Notes under the pieces: generated by a model
What the model saw: the letters and a program-made list of their open reading frames with translations, nothing else
Told to the model about the DNA's origin: nothing
Database searches by the model: none
Program-made: the position numbers and the translations under genes
Part shown: positions 9,393-17,075 of the stretch, piece after piece
How positions within the stretch are numbered: position 1 is the stretch's first letter
Layout: the number at the start of each line of letters is the position of its first letter
From: Bacteroidia bacterium
Lineage (GTDB): Bacteria; Bacteroidota; Bacteroidia; Bacteroidales; Paludibacteraceae
Direction of reading: 5' to 3'
Assembly (NCBI GenBank): GCA_009930305.1
Contig: RZYM01000016.1
Coordinates: 1-40,281, forward strand
DNA: 40,281 nucleotides

Positions 9393-12083
9393 TTACTTAA
9401 TCTTAATTAAATGTTCACATAATTCGTCCCCTTTGTAAACGGCAAGGACATACTCACCCTCGTTTTTAATGTTAATATCATCAGCAACGCCTGCCCCGCT
9501 ATAACTCTTGGACCAGAGTATTTTGTTGCTTTCCTGACATGATGAGCGCAGTGACACATCAATATTCCCCTCATCCTTATTATTAATGTTAAGACTAATT
9601 GTCCATGAATCTTCTTTTTTAACTTTTGTGACACTCAAGCCGGAACATGCACTCCGTCTTAGCATCTCTCCTTTAAGTGGCAAGTAATGCTTGTGCTCCT
9701 GAGTGTTTGCATGCAGGCAAAGCATAGCCGTCTCATCCTCAACCGGAACATATTCAAAATTCAACTCAAGGGCTTCACTCGGTTTTACGACCAAACTATC
9801 TATATTTAAATTATCCTTGCGAATTATGTTAACTCCTTCCATCTCTGCTTTAAACAACAGAAGATCCTCACAACCTGTGTTCCGTACTTTGACCGTCTTG
9901 CTTGTCGTCAAATCAACCTTACCAAAGTTTAGTGTGTCAACTGCCACTCCCTCTGTGGTCTCAAAGCTTAGTCTTGACTCCTTGACGCCTATTACCACAT
10001 TGCCAAGCGTCTTGCTGCCTGCCGTTGATGAATATGTTATGTCAGCATTATCAAGTTTGTAGTCATTGCCACCCTTGAGAAGACATAGTCTAACATTTTC
10101 ATCTTCTGCATATCCGTCTTTTACATCTCCTGATGACATGCCGTATACCGTAAGCCTGAGCTCGTTCTTATACTTGTTCCAGGTACCTTTTGCAGCCATA
10201 AACTCAGTCTCCGTGCTATCACATACTGAATGATAGTAGGCAGCTATGGTGTCCTGCTCAGTCATTGGCTCACATCCCAGAGATACGTCATTGAGTGATT
10301 TTATCACTATGTCCATTGGATTAAGCATTGACGTCGACGCTATCTGGTCAGGCGAGATAATGAAAGGCACCTCTGCCGTGCCGTAACGCCCGACCATGCC
10401 GTAGTTGTCCTTTGCCAATATGTAATACTCGACAGACTTGTCCACAAATGCGCTTCCGTTAATCTGACCGACATACTTGGTATCGGATGAAGGCACCTTG
10501 GTCATCTCTACATCAACATACTCGGCAGGAGTGCCACTAACACGGTATCTAAGGGTCACACTTTCAACACTTTTAGTAGTGTCAGAGACATTAGCGTAAA
10601 CCTTAAGCATGCCGCACGGTGATGCCGGCGTTGTTATCACCTTTTTGATGATGGGAGGTGTATTAGGCTCAACAGCTATGTTCCACGCAAAGTCATTGAT
10701 GTAATATGGAGGCGATGATACTTTAGTTTTGTAACTCTCTATTTCGTCATACTCAAGGTGGGTATAAGCCTCAACATAATATGAAATGTACTCATTATCA
10801 ACCAAAGCTCCAGGTATGGTAAAGTCAAAATGAACGGTTCCCGCCATATCCCTTACACTGCAAATGATTATTGTTTTATGGAATTCAGTCTCTCCGTTAT
10901 TCTTGTAGTACAGCATCACCGAGTCGACAATGTTGCCGTTGCGTTCAACTTCTATGTATATAGGAATGTCTAGGTTCGGCTTAACCACCTTGCTGTCCAA
11001 GGCTTGTGTCTCAGCATTACGGACTATGTTGGCAGTTTCCACAGCACGGTAATTGGCGTTTCCGATAGCCGTCTCACCGCTCTCATCTTTGTATTCCACA
11101 GTCACTATGCGACTCACGTCATCACAGAAGTTAGCAACATCGGCAGAATCAAGACAGTAACGCATGATATAACGACCTTTAATCTTGTTGGAAATTTGAG
11201 TGACAATGTTGTTGTAGTCATTATCCATGATATTTCCAAGTAAACCTCCTGTTGAGCTTACTATGATATCATAGTCGTCCTTGATTGAAGAACAATCTGT
11301 GTATAAAAAATTTTCTATATTTTGAATAACAAAAGTTTGAATTCCATATTCAGTTAATGTATTAGCTACATCTAACTGTTTAATTTGGGGTGAATATTTA
11401 CTGTAACACCCATTATTATCCATACAATCAATTGGCTCGTCACCTAACATAATAAATACCTTTTGAGCATTCTGCCTATACCCCAAGTCTTGTTTTGCCG
11501 CCCAATTAAGCACTTCGTGATACGGTTCATAACTTCCGGATTGCTCATTTTCGCACCAAACATTCTCTATGAACATTTTATACTCCAATGAATCATTTAG
11601 AGAAAAGAAAAACTTATTTTGAAATACTTCTTTGTAAGCATACGCAGGGCACAATTGTTCTGCCTGTCCAAATCTTAACAATCCTGCTCTTATATCTCCG
11701 AAATCCTTTAGCTTGTCTATTAATTGTGGCATTGCTTCAGACACCTTCTTTTGATAGCTTCCCATGCTGCCACTATTGTCAATAAGAAACACCACATCCA
11801 CCGGCAAAGTTAGGTCTTGCAAGTCCTGCAATAGGCGATTGCAGCCATACTTGGTGCGGCTATTGTCCTTAAGATTAAAATCTGAGAGTTTGAGGTTTGG
11901 AACAAAGTTTCCACTCTTATCTGTTACAGTGAACTCGACAAATATGGCATCGGGGAAATCCTCTGTATTGACCTTAAGAATTTTAACCTTATGCTGTGAC
12001 GAAATCACGGGAGTATCACCAGCCGAAACAAACTGGATAAAGATGCTTATATAAAATAAAAGCACTAATAGATTTTTTTTCAT
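9393..12083 (-). CDS. vWA-domain secreted surface protein, first gene of the RHS operon
   Basis: 896 residues. A signal peptide covers about 1-22, then a short beta domain (about 30-80). A von Willebrand factor A domain spans about 95-300, with an intact MIDAS start (DNSGS at 102-106), which in this family binds a divalent metal and protein ligands. Beta-sandwich segments follow, including Ig-like stretches around 480-590 and a choice-of-anchor/ASPM-like segment near 730-800 with VRNTGCEDL. The last 75 residues, ending GEYVLAVYKGDELC then EHLIKIK, resemble a divergent T9SS tail, but this is weak. It is the promoter-proximal gene of the operon, and the next gene begins two bases after its stop. 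The coding stretch for the vWA core (about 11281-11750) is markedly AT-rich compared with the rest of the gene. Likely an adhesin or scaffold; the partner is unknown. Confidence 0.8.
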   Translation of the reverse strand: MKKNLLVLLFYISIFIQFVSAGDTPVISSQHKVKILKVNTEDFPDAIFVEFTVTDKSGNFVPNLKLSDFNLKDNSRTKYGCNRLLQDLQDLTLPVDVVFLIDNSGSMGSYQKKVSEAMPQLIDKLKDFGDIRAGLLRFGQAEQLCPAYAYKEVFQNKFFFSLNDSLEYKMFIENVWCENEQSGSYEPYHEVLNWAAKQDLGYRQNAQKVFIMLGDEPIDCMDNNGCYSKYSPQIKQLDVANTLTEYGIQTFVIQNIENFLYTDCSSIKDDYDIIVSSTGGLLGNIMDNDYNNIVTQISNKIKGRYIMRYCLDSADVANFCDDVSRIVTVEYKDESGETAIGNANYRAVETANIVRNAETQALDSKVVKPNLDIPIYIEVERNGNIVDSVMLYYKNNGETEFHKTIIICSVRDMAGTVHFDFTIPGALVDNEYISYYVEAYTHLEYDEIESYKTKVSSPPYYINDFAWNIAVEPNTPPIIKKVITTPASPCGMLKVYANVSDTTKSVESVTLRYRVSGTPAEYVDVEMTKVPSSDTKYVGQINGSAFVDKSVEYYILAKDNYGMVGRYGTAEVPFIISPDQIASTSMLNPMDIVIKSLNDVSLGCEPMTEQDTIAAYYHSVCDSTETEFMAAKGTWNKYKNELRLTVYGMSSGDVKDGYAEDENVRLCLLKGGNDYKLDNADITYSSTAGSKTLGNVVIGVKESRLSFETTEGVAVDTLNFGKVDLTTSKTVKVRNTGCEDLLLFKAEMEGVNIIRKDNLNIDSLVVKPSEALELNFEYVPVEDETAMLCLHANTQEHKHYLPLKGEMLRRSACSGLSVTKVKKEDSWTISLNINNKDEGNIDVSLRSSCQESNKILWSKSYSGAGVADDINIKNEGEYVLAVYKGDELCEHLIKIK

Positions 12084-12307
12084 TGTACAGATTCACTTTT
12101 GCTCCCGATAATACAAATTGTTATACGGTATGCTGCAAGGTTATATTATAAATTTATAAACATATTGGCAAATTGACACAAAACAAAAATATTATAATAC
12201 TTATAATCAGTATTATACAATTCCATTTTGAGACAATTGAAATTATTCTAACATTTAATAACGGATGGTATGAAGAACATGTTGTTTTTATGGAATTAAT
12301 GAAGGCG

Positions 12308-12339
12308 CAAATGTAAGATGAATTTTTATGCATGCCAAA
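12308..12339 (-). promoter_or_regulatory. Bacteroidetes-type promoter for the RHS operon
   Basis: On the minus strand a TTTG (12336-12339) is followed after 20 bases by TACATTTG (12308-12315), matching the -33 and -7 consensus of Bacteroidetes sigma factor. Transcription would start near 12303 and leave a leader of about 220 bases before the vWA start codon. A second, weaker -7-like TATTTTTG lies at 12184-12191 without a clear -33 partner. Confidence 0.55.
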
Positions 12340-12440
12340 TAATTGTTATGTTTTAACATAAAAACTTCGTAAACAATATAAAACTACTCCTAAATGGTAT
12401 TTTGCAAAAATTGGACTTAAATTATTCTTTAAAAACAAAA

Positions 12441-12468
12441 TGGCTGATAATCAAATGATTATCAGCCA
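12441..12468 (-). terminator. Rho-independent terminator downstream of fbaA
   Basis: Perfect 13-base inverted repeat (TGGCTGATAATCA, loop AA, complement), followed on the minus strand by TTTTGTTTTT. It lies about 180 bases after the fbaA stop and just before the RHS operon promoter, separating the two units. Confidence 0.8.
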
Positions 12469-12648
12469 AAATTACACCTGAAACAACGATTAAAATGCGC
12501 TAAGAATACTAATCGCATTTATTTTGTTTCAATAAAAATATCGTTGCTTTAAAATTTCCATACCACTTGCACTGATAAGATGTCTTAGGTCATCATACTC
12601 ATATACATGACGGTAGGTAAATTAGCTTTTTTGTGCTTATACTATTTC

Positions 12649-13644
12649 TTATGCTTTACCAGCACTTCCTAATACACTAACAACTTTGTGTGTGTACAAT
12701 TTTTTCAACTCTTCACGAGCCGGTCCTAGATATTGACGAGGGTCAAATTTTTCAGGTTGTTCTACAAAGAATTGACGAACTGCAGCTGTCATTGCTAAAC
12801 GGCCATCAGAGTCAATATTGATTTTGCAAACAGCTGATTTTGCAGCCTCACGCAATTGTTCTTCAGGTATACCTACTGCATCTTTCAATTTACCACCAAA
12901 TTTGTTGATTGTAGCAACATATTCTTGAGGAACTGAAGATGAACCGTGAAGTACGATTGGGAATCCCGGTAATTGTTTTTCAATTTCTTTCAAGATGTCA
13001 AAACGTAATGGAGGTGGAATCAAGATACCATTAGCGTCACGTGTGCATTGATCCGGTGTAAATTTGTTTGCACCATGTGATGTACCTATAGAAATAGCTA
13101 ATGAATCAACACCTGTACGAGATACGAAATCGATAACTTCAGCAGGTTGAGTATAGTGACTAGCTTCAGCAGCAACTTCATCTTCAACACCAGCTAATAC
13201 ACCAAGTTCGCCTTCAACTGTTACATCATATTTGTGTGCATACTCAACAACTTGCTTTGTTAAAGCTATATTTTCTTCGTAAGATAGTGCAGAACCATCA
13301 ATCATTACTGATGAAAAGCCCATATCTACGCAACTTTTGCATAATTCAAAAGAATTACCATGATCCAAGTGTAAGCAGATTTGTGGTTTTTCCCAACCTA
13401 ATTCTTTTGCATATTCTACAGCTCCTTGAGCCATATAACGCAACAATGTTTGGTTAGCATATTTACGTGCGCCACTTGAAACCTGCAAAATAACCGGTGA
13501 TTTTTGTTCTGCGCAAGCAGCTACTATAGCTTGCATTTGTTCCATGTTGTTGAAGTTAAATGCAGGAACTGCATAACCTCCTTTGATAGCACCTTTGAAC
13601 ATTTCTTTAGTGTTCACTAGGCCTAATTCTTTGTAAGATACCAT
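12649..13644 (-). CDS. fbaA: Class II fructose-bisphosphate aldolase
   Basis: 331 residues, the usual length for the Bacteroidetes form. Cytoplasmic zinc-dependent enzyme of glycolysis and gluconeogenesis that interconverts fructose 1,6-bisphosphate with dihydroxyacetone phosphate and glyceraldehyde 3-phosphate. Visible family motifs are LDHGNSFELCKSCVDMGF (zinc-binding His and active-site region), VEGELG, SIGTSHG and VLHGSSS. The start at 13644 is the only one that gives the full N-terminus (MVSYKELGLV). A promoter-like TAACTTTG sits at 13693-13700, overlapping the end of dsbD, giving a leader of about 45 bases. The gene is monocistronic, with a long 3' untranslated region ending at the terminator at 12441-12468. 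Confidence 0.97.
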   Translation of the reverse strand: MVSYKELGLVNTKEMFKGAIKGGYAVPAFNFNNMEQMQAIVAACAEQKSPVILQVSSGARKYANQTLLRYMAQGAVEYAKELGWEKPQICLHLDHGNSFELCKSCVDMGFSSVMIDGSALSYEENIALTKQVVEYAHKYDVTVEGELGVLAGVEDEVAAEASHYTQPAEVIDFVSRTGVDSLAISIGTSHGANKFTPDQCTRDANGILIPPPLRFDILKEIEKQLPGFPIVLHGSSSVPQEYVATINKFGGKLKDAVGIPEEQLREAAKSAVCKINIDSDGRLAMTAAVRQFFVEQPEKFDPRQYLGPAREELKKLYTHKVVSVLGSAGKA

Positions 13645-13692
13645 GTTTGTTTTATTTAATTAATTAGTAAACTAAAATTCTCATATTCCCCG

Positions 13693-13700
13693 CAAAGTTA
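13693..13700 (-). promoter_or_regulatory. Putative -7 box for fbaA
   Basis: TAACTTTG on the minus strand, matching TAnnTTTG, directly after the dsbD stop codon. No convincing -33 TTTG at the expected distance. A second match (TAGTTTTG) lies at 13712-13719 inside the dsbD end. Confidence 0.35.
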
Positions 13701-15782
13701 CTATTTTTTTGCAAAACTATTCATACCTTCTTTCAAAAACAACTCATAGTTATCAACATCTGTTTCGAAAAATATAGGACCGGATAAAACAGAGCCATCG
13801 TGTGGATTAATTACGATGTAACAAGGTTGAGAATTCTGGTTGAATTTAGTATTTTGCAAATAACTGTTTTTCTTGCCTAACATATTAATAATATTACCAT
13901 TATTATCGGTAATTTGCAGGTTTTCAGGCAACTCTATGATTTTGTCGTCGACATACAAAGTACACATAACGAAATCACTATTAATAAGTTTTTGAATTTT
14001 ATTATTAGATAGTACTTCTTGCTCTACTTGTCTGCAATTAACGCAACCATGTCCTGTAAAATCTAAAAACAATGGTTTATTTTGTTTTTTTGCATACTCA
14101 ATCGCCTCATCATAATCAAAGTATGCATTTAAACCATGAACAGATTTTAATTTATCTCCAAAAGTTGGTGTATCAGATAAATTATTATCGCTTGCTTCAA
14201 CATATATAGTCTTATTTATATTAAAGTCTTGAGTTGACATTGGTGGCAACCATCCTGATAAAGCATTAAGCGGTGCACCGAATAGTCCGGGTATCATATA
14301 AACCACGAATGTAAGTGTTACTATCGCTGTCGAAAATCTGAACCAAGACTTTTGAATTGGCATTTCTGAATCCAAAGGGAAACGCAATTTACCAAGCAGA
14401 TAGAATCCTAACATTGAAAATAGAACTATCCAAATAGCTAAATAAATTTCTCTATCTAATATACCCCAATGATATGCTTGATCCGGAACACTTAAGAATT
14501 TTAAAGCAAACGCCAACTCGACAAATGCTAAAACCACTTTCAAAGTATTCATCCAACCACCCGATTTAGGCATCTTATTTAGCAAATTTGGGAAAAACGC
14601 GAAAAATGTAAATGGTAATGCAAATGCCAACGAGAATCCTAGCATTCCTATAATAGGTTTAAGAAAATTGCCATTTGCAGCATTTAAAGCTACTGTACCT
14701 GCTATTGGTAATGTACACGAGAATGATACTAATACCAATGTCAATGCCATAAAGAAAGTTCCTGCATAACCTGCTTTTTCTTCATTTTTTGCTGACTTAT
14801 TAATCCATTTACTTGGAAGTGATATTTCAAAATAGCCAAACAAAGAAAATGCGAACAAAACAAATATTATAGAGAATAAAACATTCGGAATCCAATGAGT
14901 ACTGATAAAATTAGCAAATCCTTGACCGAATATAGCCGACATCACAACTCCGAATATAACATAAATAGCAACTATTGAAAAGCCGTAAAAAAGAGCTTGC
15001 TTCTTTCCTCCATGTTTCATAAAATAAGATACTGTCATTGGTATCATTGGAAAAACACATGGAGTAAGCACTCCTACCAAACCACCCATAAATGCTATAA
15101 GGAAAAACCATATTAAAGAAGAGTCCTCATCTGATTTTTCTTCTACTGCATTTATTTTGGCTGTCTGCACAGAATCTGCTGCATTATTCATAAGCATCAC
15201 CATTGTATCAAGTTTTACAGATTCTACTTTCTCTGTATCATCCTTGCTAGCAATTTTAGGCGAATTTGCCTTTGCATCAACAGATTTTTGTACTCTTTCT
15301 TTGATATTAAATGTATAATCTTCTTGAACTTGCACACACGTACCATCAATGCAAGCCTGACCATCTAAACTACCATTAATATCGAAAGACTTACTGGTCA
15401 ATAATTTAATCTTATAAGTAAATCTTGCTCTATTTTTCAAATAACGTTCAGTCTCCTTAAATACCTCATCATAATGTTCTTCATACTTAGGCTCTTCCAG
15501 TAATTTGGCATCACCGAGTGCTTTATAATTAGATGCATCATCAACAAATTTAAATCTCAAAGGCAATGCCATGCCTTTCTGATGCTGCGAATACAAATGC
15601 CAGTTTTGTTGAATTGTTGCATCAAATATGAGTTCAGCCTCATTATCCGAAATATAATTAATAGTTGTGTTCCACTTAACAGGAGTCAGAATCTGCGCAT
15701 ATCCATACGCAAAATTTGTCATACAGATTAATAGTACGATGAATCTCGTAAAACTTCTTATTTGCAATCTATATTTTTTCAT
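13701..15782 (-). CDS. dsbD: DsbD-type thiol:disulfide interchange protein
   Basis: 693 residues. It has a signal peptide (about 1-30) and an N-terminal periplasmic domain of the DsbD alpha type (about 35-190). Next come a linker, eight or so membrane segments of the CcdA/DsbD beta type (about 225-515, including GVLTPCVFPMIPMTVSYF and SFSCTLPIAGT, which carry the two membrane cysteines), and a C-terminal thioredoxin-like domain with CVNC at 580-583. In known DsbD proteins electrons pass from cytoplasmic thioredoxin through the membrane cysteines to the C-terminal domain, then to the N-terminal domain and periplasmic substrates. The cysteine pair CIDGTC near residue 145 fits the N-terminal exchange site. 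A -7-like TAACTTTG is at 15853-15860. Confidence 0.92.
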   Translation of the reverse strand: MKKYRLQIRSFTRFIVLLICMTNFAYGYAQILTPVKWNTTINYISDNEAELIFDATIQQNWHLYSQHQKGMALPLRFKFVDDASNYKALGDAKLLEEPKYEEHYDEVFKETERYLKNRARFTYKIKLLTSKSFDINGSLDGQACIDGTCVQVQEDYTFNIKERVQKSVDAKANSPKIASKDDTEKVESVKLDTMVMLMNNAADSVQTAKINAVEEKSDEDSSLIWFFLIAFMGGLVGVLTPCVFPMIPMTVSYFMKHGGKKQALFYGFSIVAIYVIFGVVMSAIFGQGFANFISTHWIPNVLFSIIFVLFAFSLFGYFEISLPSKWINKSAKNEEKAGYAGTFFMALTLVLVSFSCTLPIAGTVALNAANGNFLKPIIGMLGFSLAFALPFTFFAFFPNLLNKMPKSGGWMNTLKVVLAFVELAFALKFLSVPDQAYHWGILDREIYLAIWIVLFSMLGFYLLGKLRFPLDSEMPIQKSWFRFSTAIVTLTFVVYMIPGLFGAPLNALSGWLPPMSTQDFNINKTIYVEASDNNLSDTPTFGDKLKSVHGLNAYFDYDEAIEYAKKQNKPLFLDFTGHGCVNCRQVEQEVLSNNKIQKLINSDFVMCTLYVDDKIIELPENLQITDNNGNIINMLGKKNSYLQNTKFNQNSQPCYIVINPHDGSVLSGPIFFETDVDNYELFLKEGMNSFAKK

Positions 15783-15852
15783 TTTATCAATCCTATTCTT
15801 ATTGTAATGATTTGTAACTGCGAAACATATTCTATAATTAGCAGTAGCGGGA

Positions 15853-15860
15853 CAAAGTTA
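15853..15860 (-). promoter_or_regulatory. Putative -7 box for dsbD
   Basis: TAACTTTG on the minus strand, about 70 bases before the start codon. No clear -33 TTTG partner, so only a candidate. Confidence 0.35.
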
Positions 15861-15920
15861 AATAAAAAATTAATACAGCGAGGTTCTTTTGACTTCATCT
15901 AAGAATATGTAAGAAATTTA

Positions 15921-15950
15921 TCAAAAAAATATCAAAAAAATATCAAAAAA
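15921..15950. repeat. Phased A-tracts upstream of the tRNA-Val promoter
   Basis: Three units of TC plus six or seven A, starting at 15921, 15932 and 15943 (period 11). A-tracts in step with the DNA helix are known to bend DNA. They end exactly where the -33 box begins, the position of an upstream activating element. Confidence 0.7.
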
Positions 15951-15981
15951 TTTGCGAATATAAAAATTTGCCGTATCTTTG
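15951..15981 (+). promoter_or_regulatory. Promoter of tRNA-Val
   Basis: TTTG at 15951-15954, 19 bases, then TATCTTTG at 15974-15981: an exact match to the Bacteroidetes consensus. The tRNA begins at 16003, leaving a short 5' leader to be trimmed. Confidence 0.85.
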
Positions 15982-16002
15982 CACCGCTTTTGAGAGATAA
16001 TC

Positions 16003-16077
16003 GGGCGTTTAGCTCAGCTGGTTCAGAGCATCTGCCTTACAAGCAGAGGGTCGGCGGTTCGAATCCGTCAACGCCCA
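16003..16077 (+). tRNA. tRNA-Val (anticodon UAC)
   Basis: 75 bases folding as a tRNA: acceptor stem GGGCGTT with AACGCCC, D-arm TAGCTCAGCTGGTTCAGAGC, anticodon arm TCTGC-CTTACAA-GCAGA with anticodon TAC, T-arm with GGTTCGAATCC, discriminator A at 16077. CCA is not encoded. Its 3' end is the apparent integration site of the island that follows. Confidence 0.95.
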
Positions 16078-16092
16078 CAAAAATTAGGTAAC
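16069..16092 (+). repeat. att-like copy 1: tRNA-Val 3' end plus flank
   Basis: CAACGCCCACAAAAA followed by TTAGGTAAC. The first nine bases are the 3' end of the tRNA. The same string with one A fewer recurs at 16875-16897. Confidence 0.65.
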
Positions 16093-16111
16093 TAATTAAA
16101 AACTAAGAAAG

Positions 16112-16147
16112 TGCTTCAATCTTCACAAGATGATTGAAGCATTTTTT
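16112..16147 (+). terminator. Terminator following att-like copy 1
   Basis: TGCTTCAATC, ten-base loop, GATTGAAGCA, then six T. It would end the tRNA-Val transcript. The apparent start codon of the following open frame (16130) lies within this hairpin, arguing against that start. Confidence 0.8.
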
Positions 16148-16189
16148 GTTATAATCGTTTTGGTAGAACACTACTCGACCAGAACCGGA

Positions 16190-16675
16190 ACACTGCTCAA
16201 AATAACCTTTTATTGTTTTTGCCGACGCGATGAAAAGCCAATAAATATACCAACTGTTTTACCTACACGAACATTTTTAGAAAAGATATTCCTTCTAAGC
16301 GAAGAGTTTAGCAAAGATAATCCTCGACACATAAGGATGTCTAGACATTTATATGATTTAGAGAAACTGATGGATACAGAATATGGTAAGGATGCATTAA
16401 AAAATATTGACTTGTATTCAAAAATTGTGAATCATAGAAAAAACAATTATCATCTTGGATATGTTGATTATAGCAAACATCACCCATCAACGATAGCATT
16501 TACGCCACCTGTCGATAAGATGGAGAAATGGAATAATGATTACAGAGACATGATAACCAACTTTATATACGAAGATAAACCGAAAACTTTTGATGAGTTG
16601 ATAAAGAGAATGGAAGAATTAACTGGAAGGTTAAGAGATATAGAAATAGATGATAATATAATAGACAACAAATGA
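16190..16675 (+). pseudogene. N-terminally deleted AbiEii-type nucleotidyltransferase toxin remnant
   Basis: The frame is open from an ATG at 16130, but that ATG sits inside the preceding terminator and the first 40 or so residues look like nothing known. From about 16235 the protein matches the C-terminal part of AbiEii/JHP933-type nucleotidyltransferases: IPTVLPTRTFLEKIFLLSEEF, then MSRHLYDLEKLM, HPSTIAFTPP, and W-N-D-Y-RDM..FIYEDKP. The N-terminal nucleotidyltransferase half, with its catalytic GS and DxD-type motifs, is missing, and no AbiEi antitoxin gene lies upstream. In intact systems AbiEii is the toxin of a type IV toxin-antitoxin and phage-abortive pair. The deletion joins it directly to the tRNA flank, so it is read as a relic of an integrated element. 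A hairpin directly follows its stop. Confidence 0.75.
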
Positions 16676-16709
16676 TTTGTCCGATTTTTCTCTAATTTTT
16701 CGGACAAAT
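16675..16709 (+). terminator. Terminator after the AbiEii remnant
   Basis: ATTTGTCCG and CGGACAAAT flank a T-rich loop, beginning at the stop codon of the remnant. The tract after the hairpin is A-rich on the plus strand, so the terminator is weak or serves mainly as a 3' hairpin. Confidence 0.5.
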
Positions 16710-16870
16710 AAATAAAAAGTGAAATATAATCACTACCTTTACACCATCGTTAGAGCGATTGTAACCTCTTCTTTTTGTACCCGAAATTCTAGTGGACAAA
16801 TCGTGGACAACGACAAAAAAGTATAAGTTAAAGTACTGACAATACAGTGGGTTAAGGGAACGGCTCAGTT

Positions 16871-16897
16871 CCGCCAACGCCCACAAAATTAGGTAAC
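16871..16897 (+). repeat. att-like copy 2
   Basis: CCGCCAACGCCCACAAAA then TTAGGTAAC. It matches the tRNA-Val 3' end and its flank (16065-16092) with one substitution and one missing A. Just upstream GGCTCAG..CCGCC resembles a decayed T-arm (GGTTCGAATCCGTC in the tRNA). Confidence 0.65.
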
Positions 16898-16912
16898 ACC
16901 CTCAAAATTATT

Positions 16913-16955
16913 AAAATGCTTTGGAAATCGAAAGATTCCAAAGCATTTTGATTTT
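16913..16955 (+). terminator. Terminator following att-like copy 2
   Basis: AAAATGCTTTGGAA..TC pairs with GATTCCAAAGCATTTT (16934-16949), followed by GATTTTTAAT. Also T-rich on the opposite strand, so it may act for the Fic gene as well. Confidence 0.7.
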
Positions 16956-17075
16956 TAATATTATCTATTTAGACCAATCTTGCGATGATAATTTTACGAT
17001 TTGGAGCGATATAATTTCAAAAAACGCAAAATATATCTATATTTCAACTTCCTTCTCCAGCAACTAAATGGGGCT

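Larger units (their letters stand above)
12084..12648. other. Intergenic region between vWA operon and fbaA
   Basis: 565 bases without a gene. It is very AT-rich. It contains the operon promoter (12308-12339) and its long leader, the fbaA terminator (12441-12468), and an imperfect inverted repeat at about 12480-12531 in the fbaA 3' untranslated region. I see no small open frame worth calling. Confidence 0.7.
16676..17075. other. Intergenic region with second att-like copy
   Basis: 400 bases without a convincing gene. It holds the remnant's 3' hairpin, then about 160 bases of unassigned sequence that probably belongs to the end of the inner element, the att-like copy at 16871-16897, and a terminator hairpin at 16913-16949. 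Confidence 0.6.

Noticed and set aside
16130-16190. An ATG at 16130 as a real start of the AbiEii-like gene
   Set aside because: The codon and following bases lie in the terminator hairpin after the tRNA, and the residues before about 16235 match nothing in the family.
16692-16886. A 64-residue minus-strand frame between the AbiEii relic and att copy 2
   Set aside because: No family resemblance, it spans the hairpin and the att-like copy, and there is no promoter.
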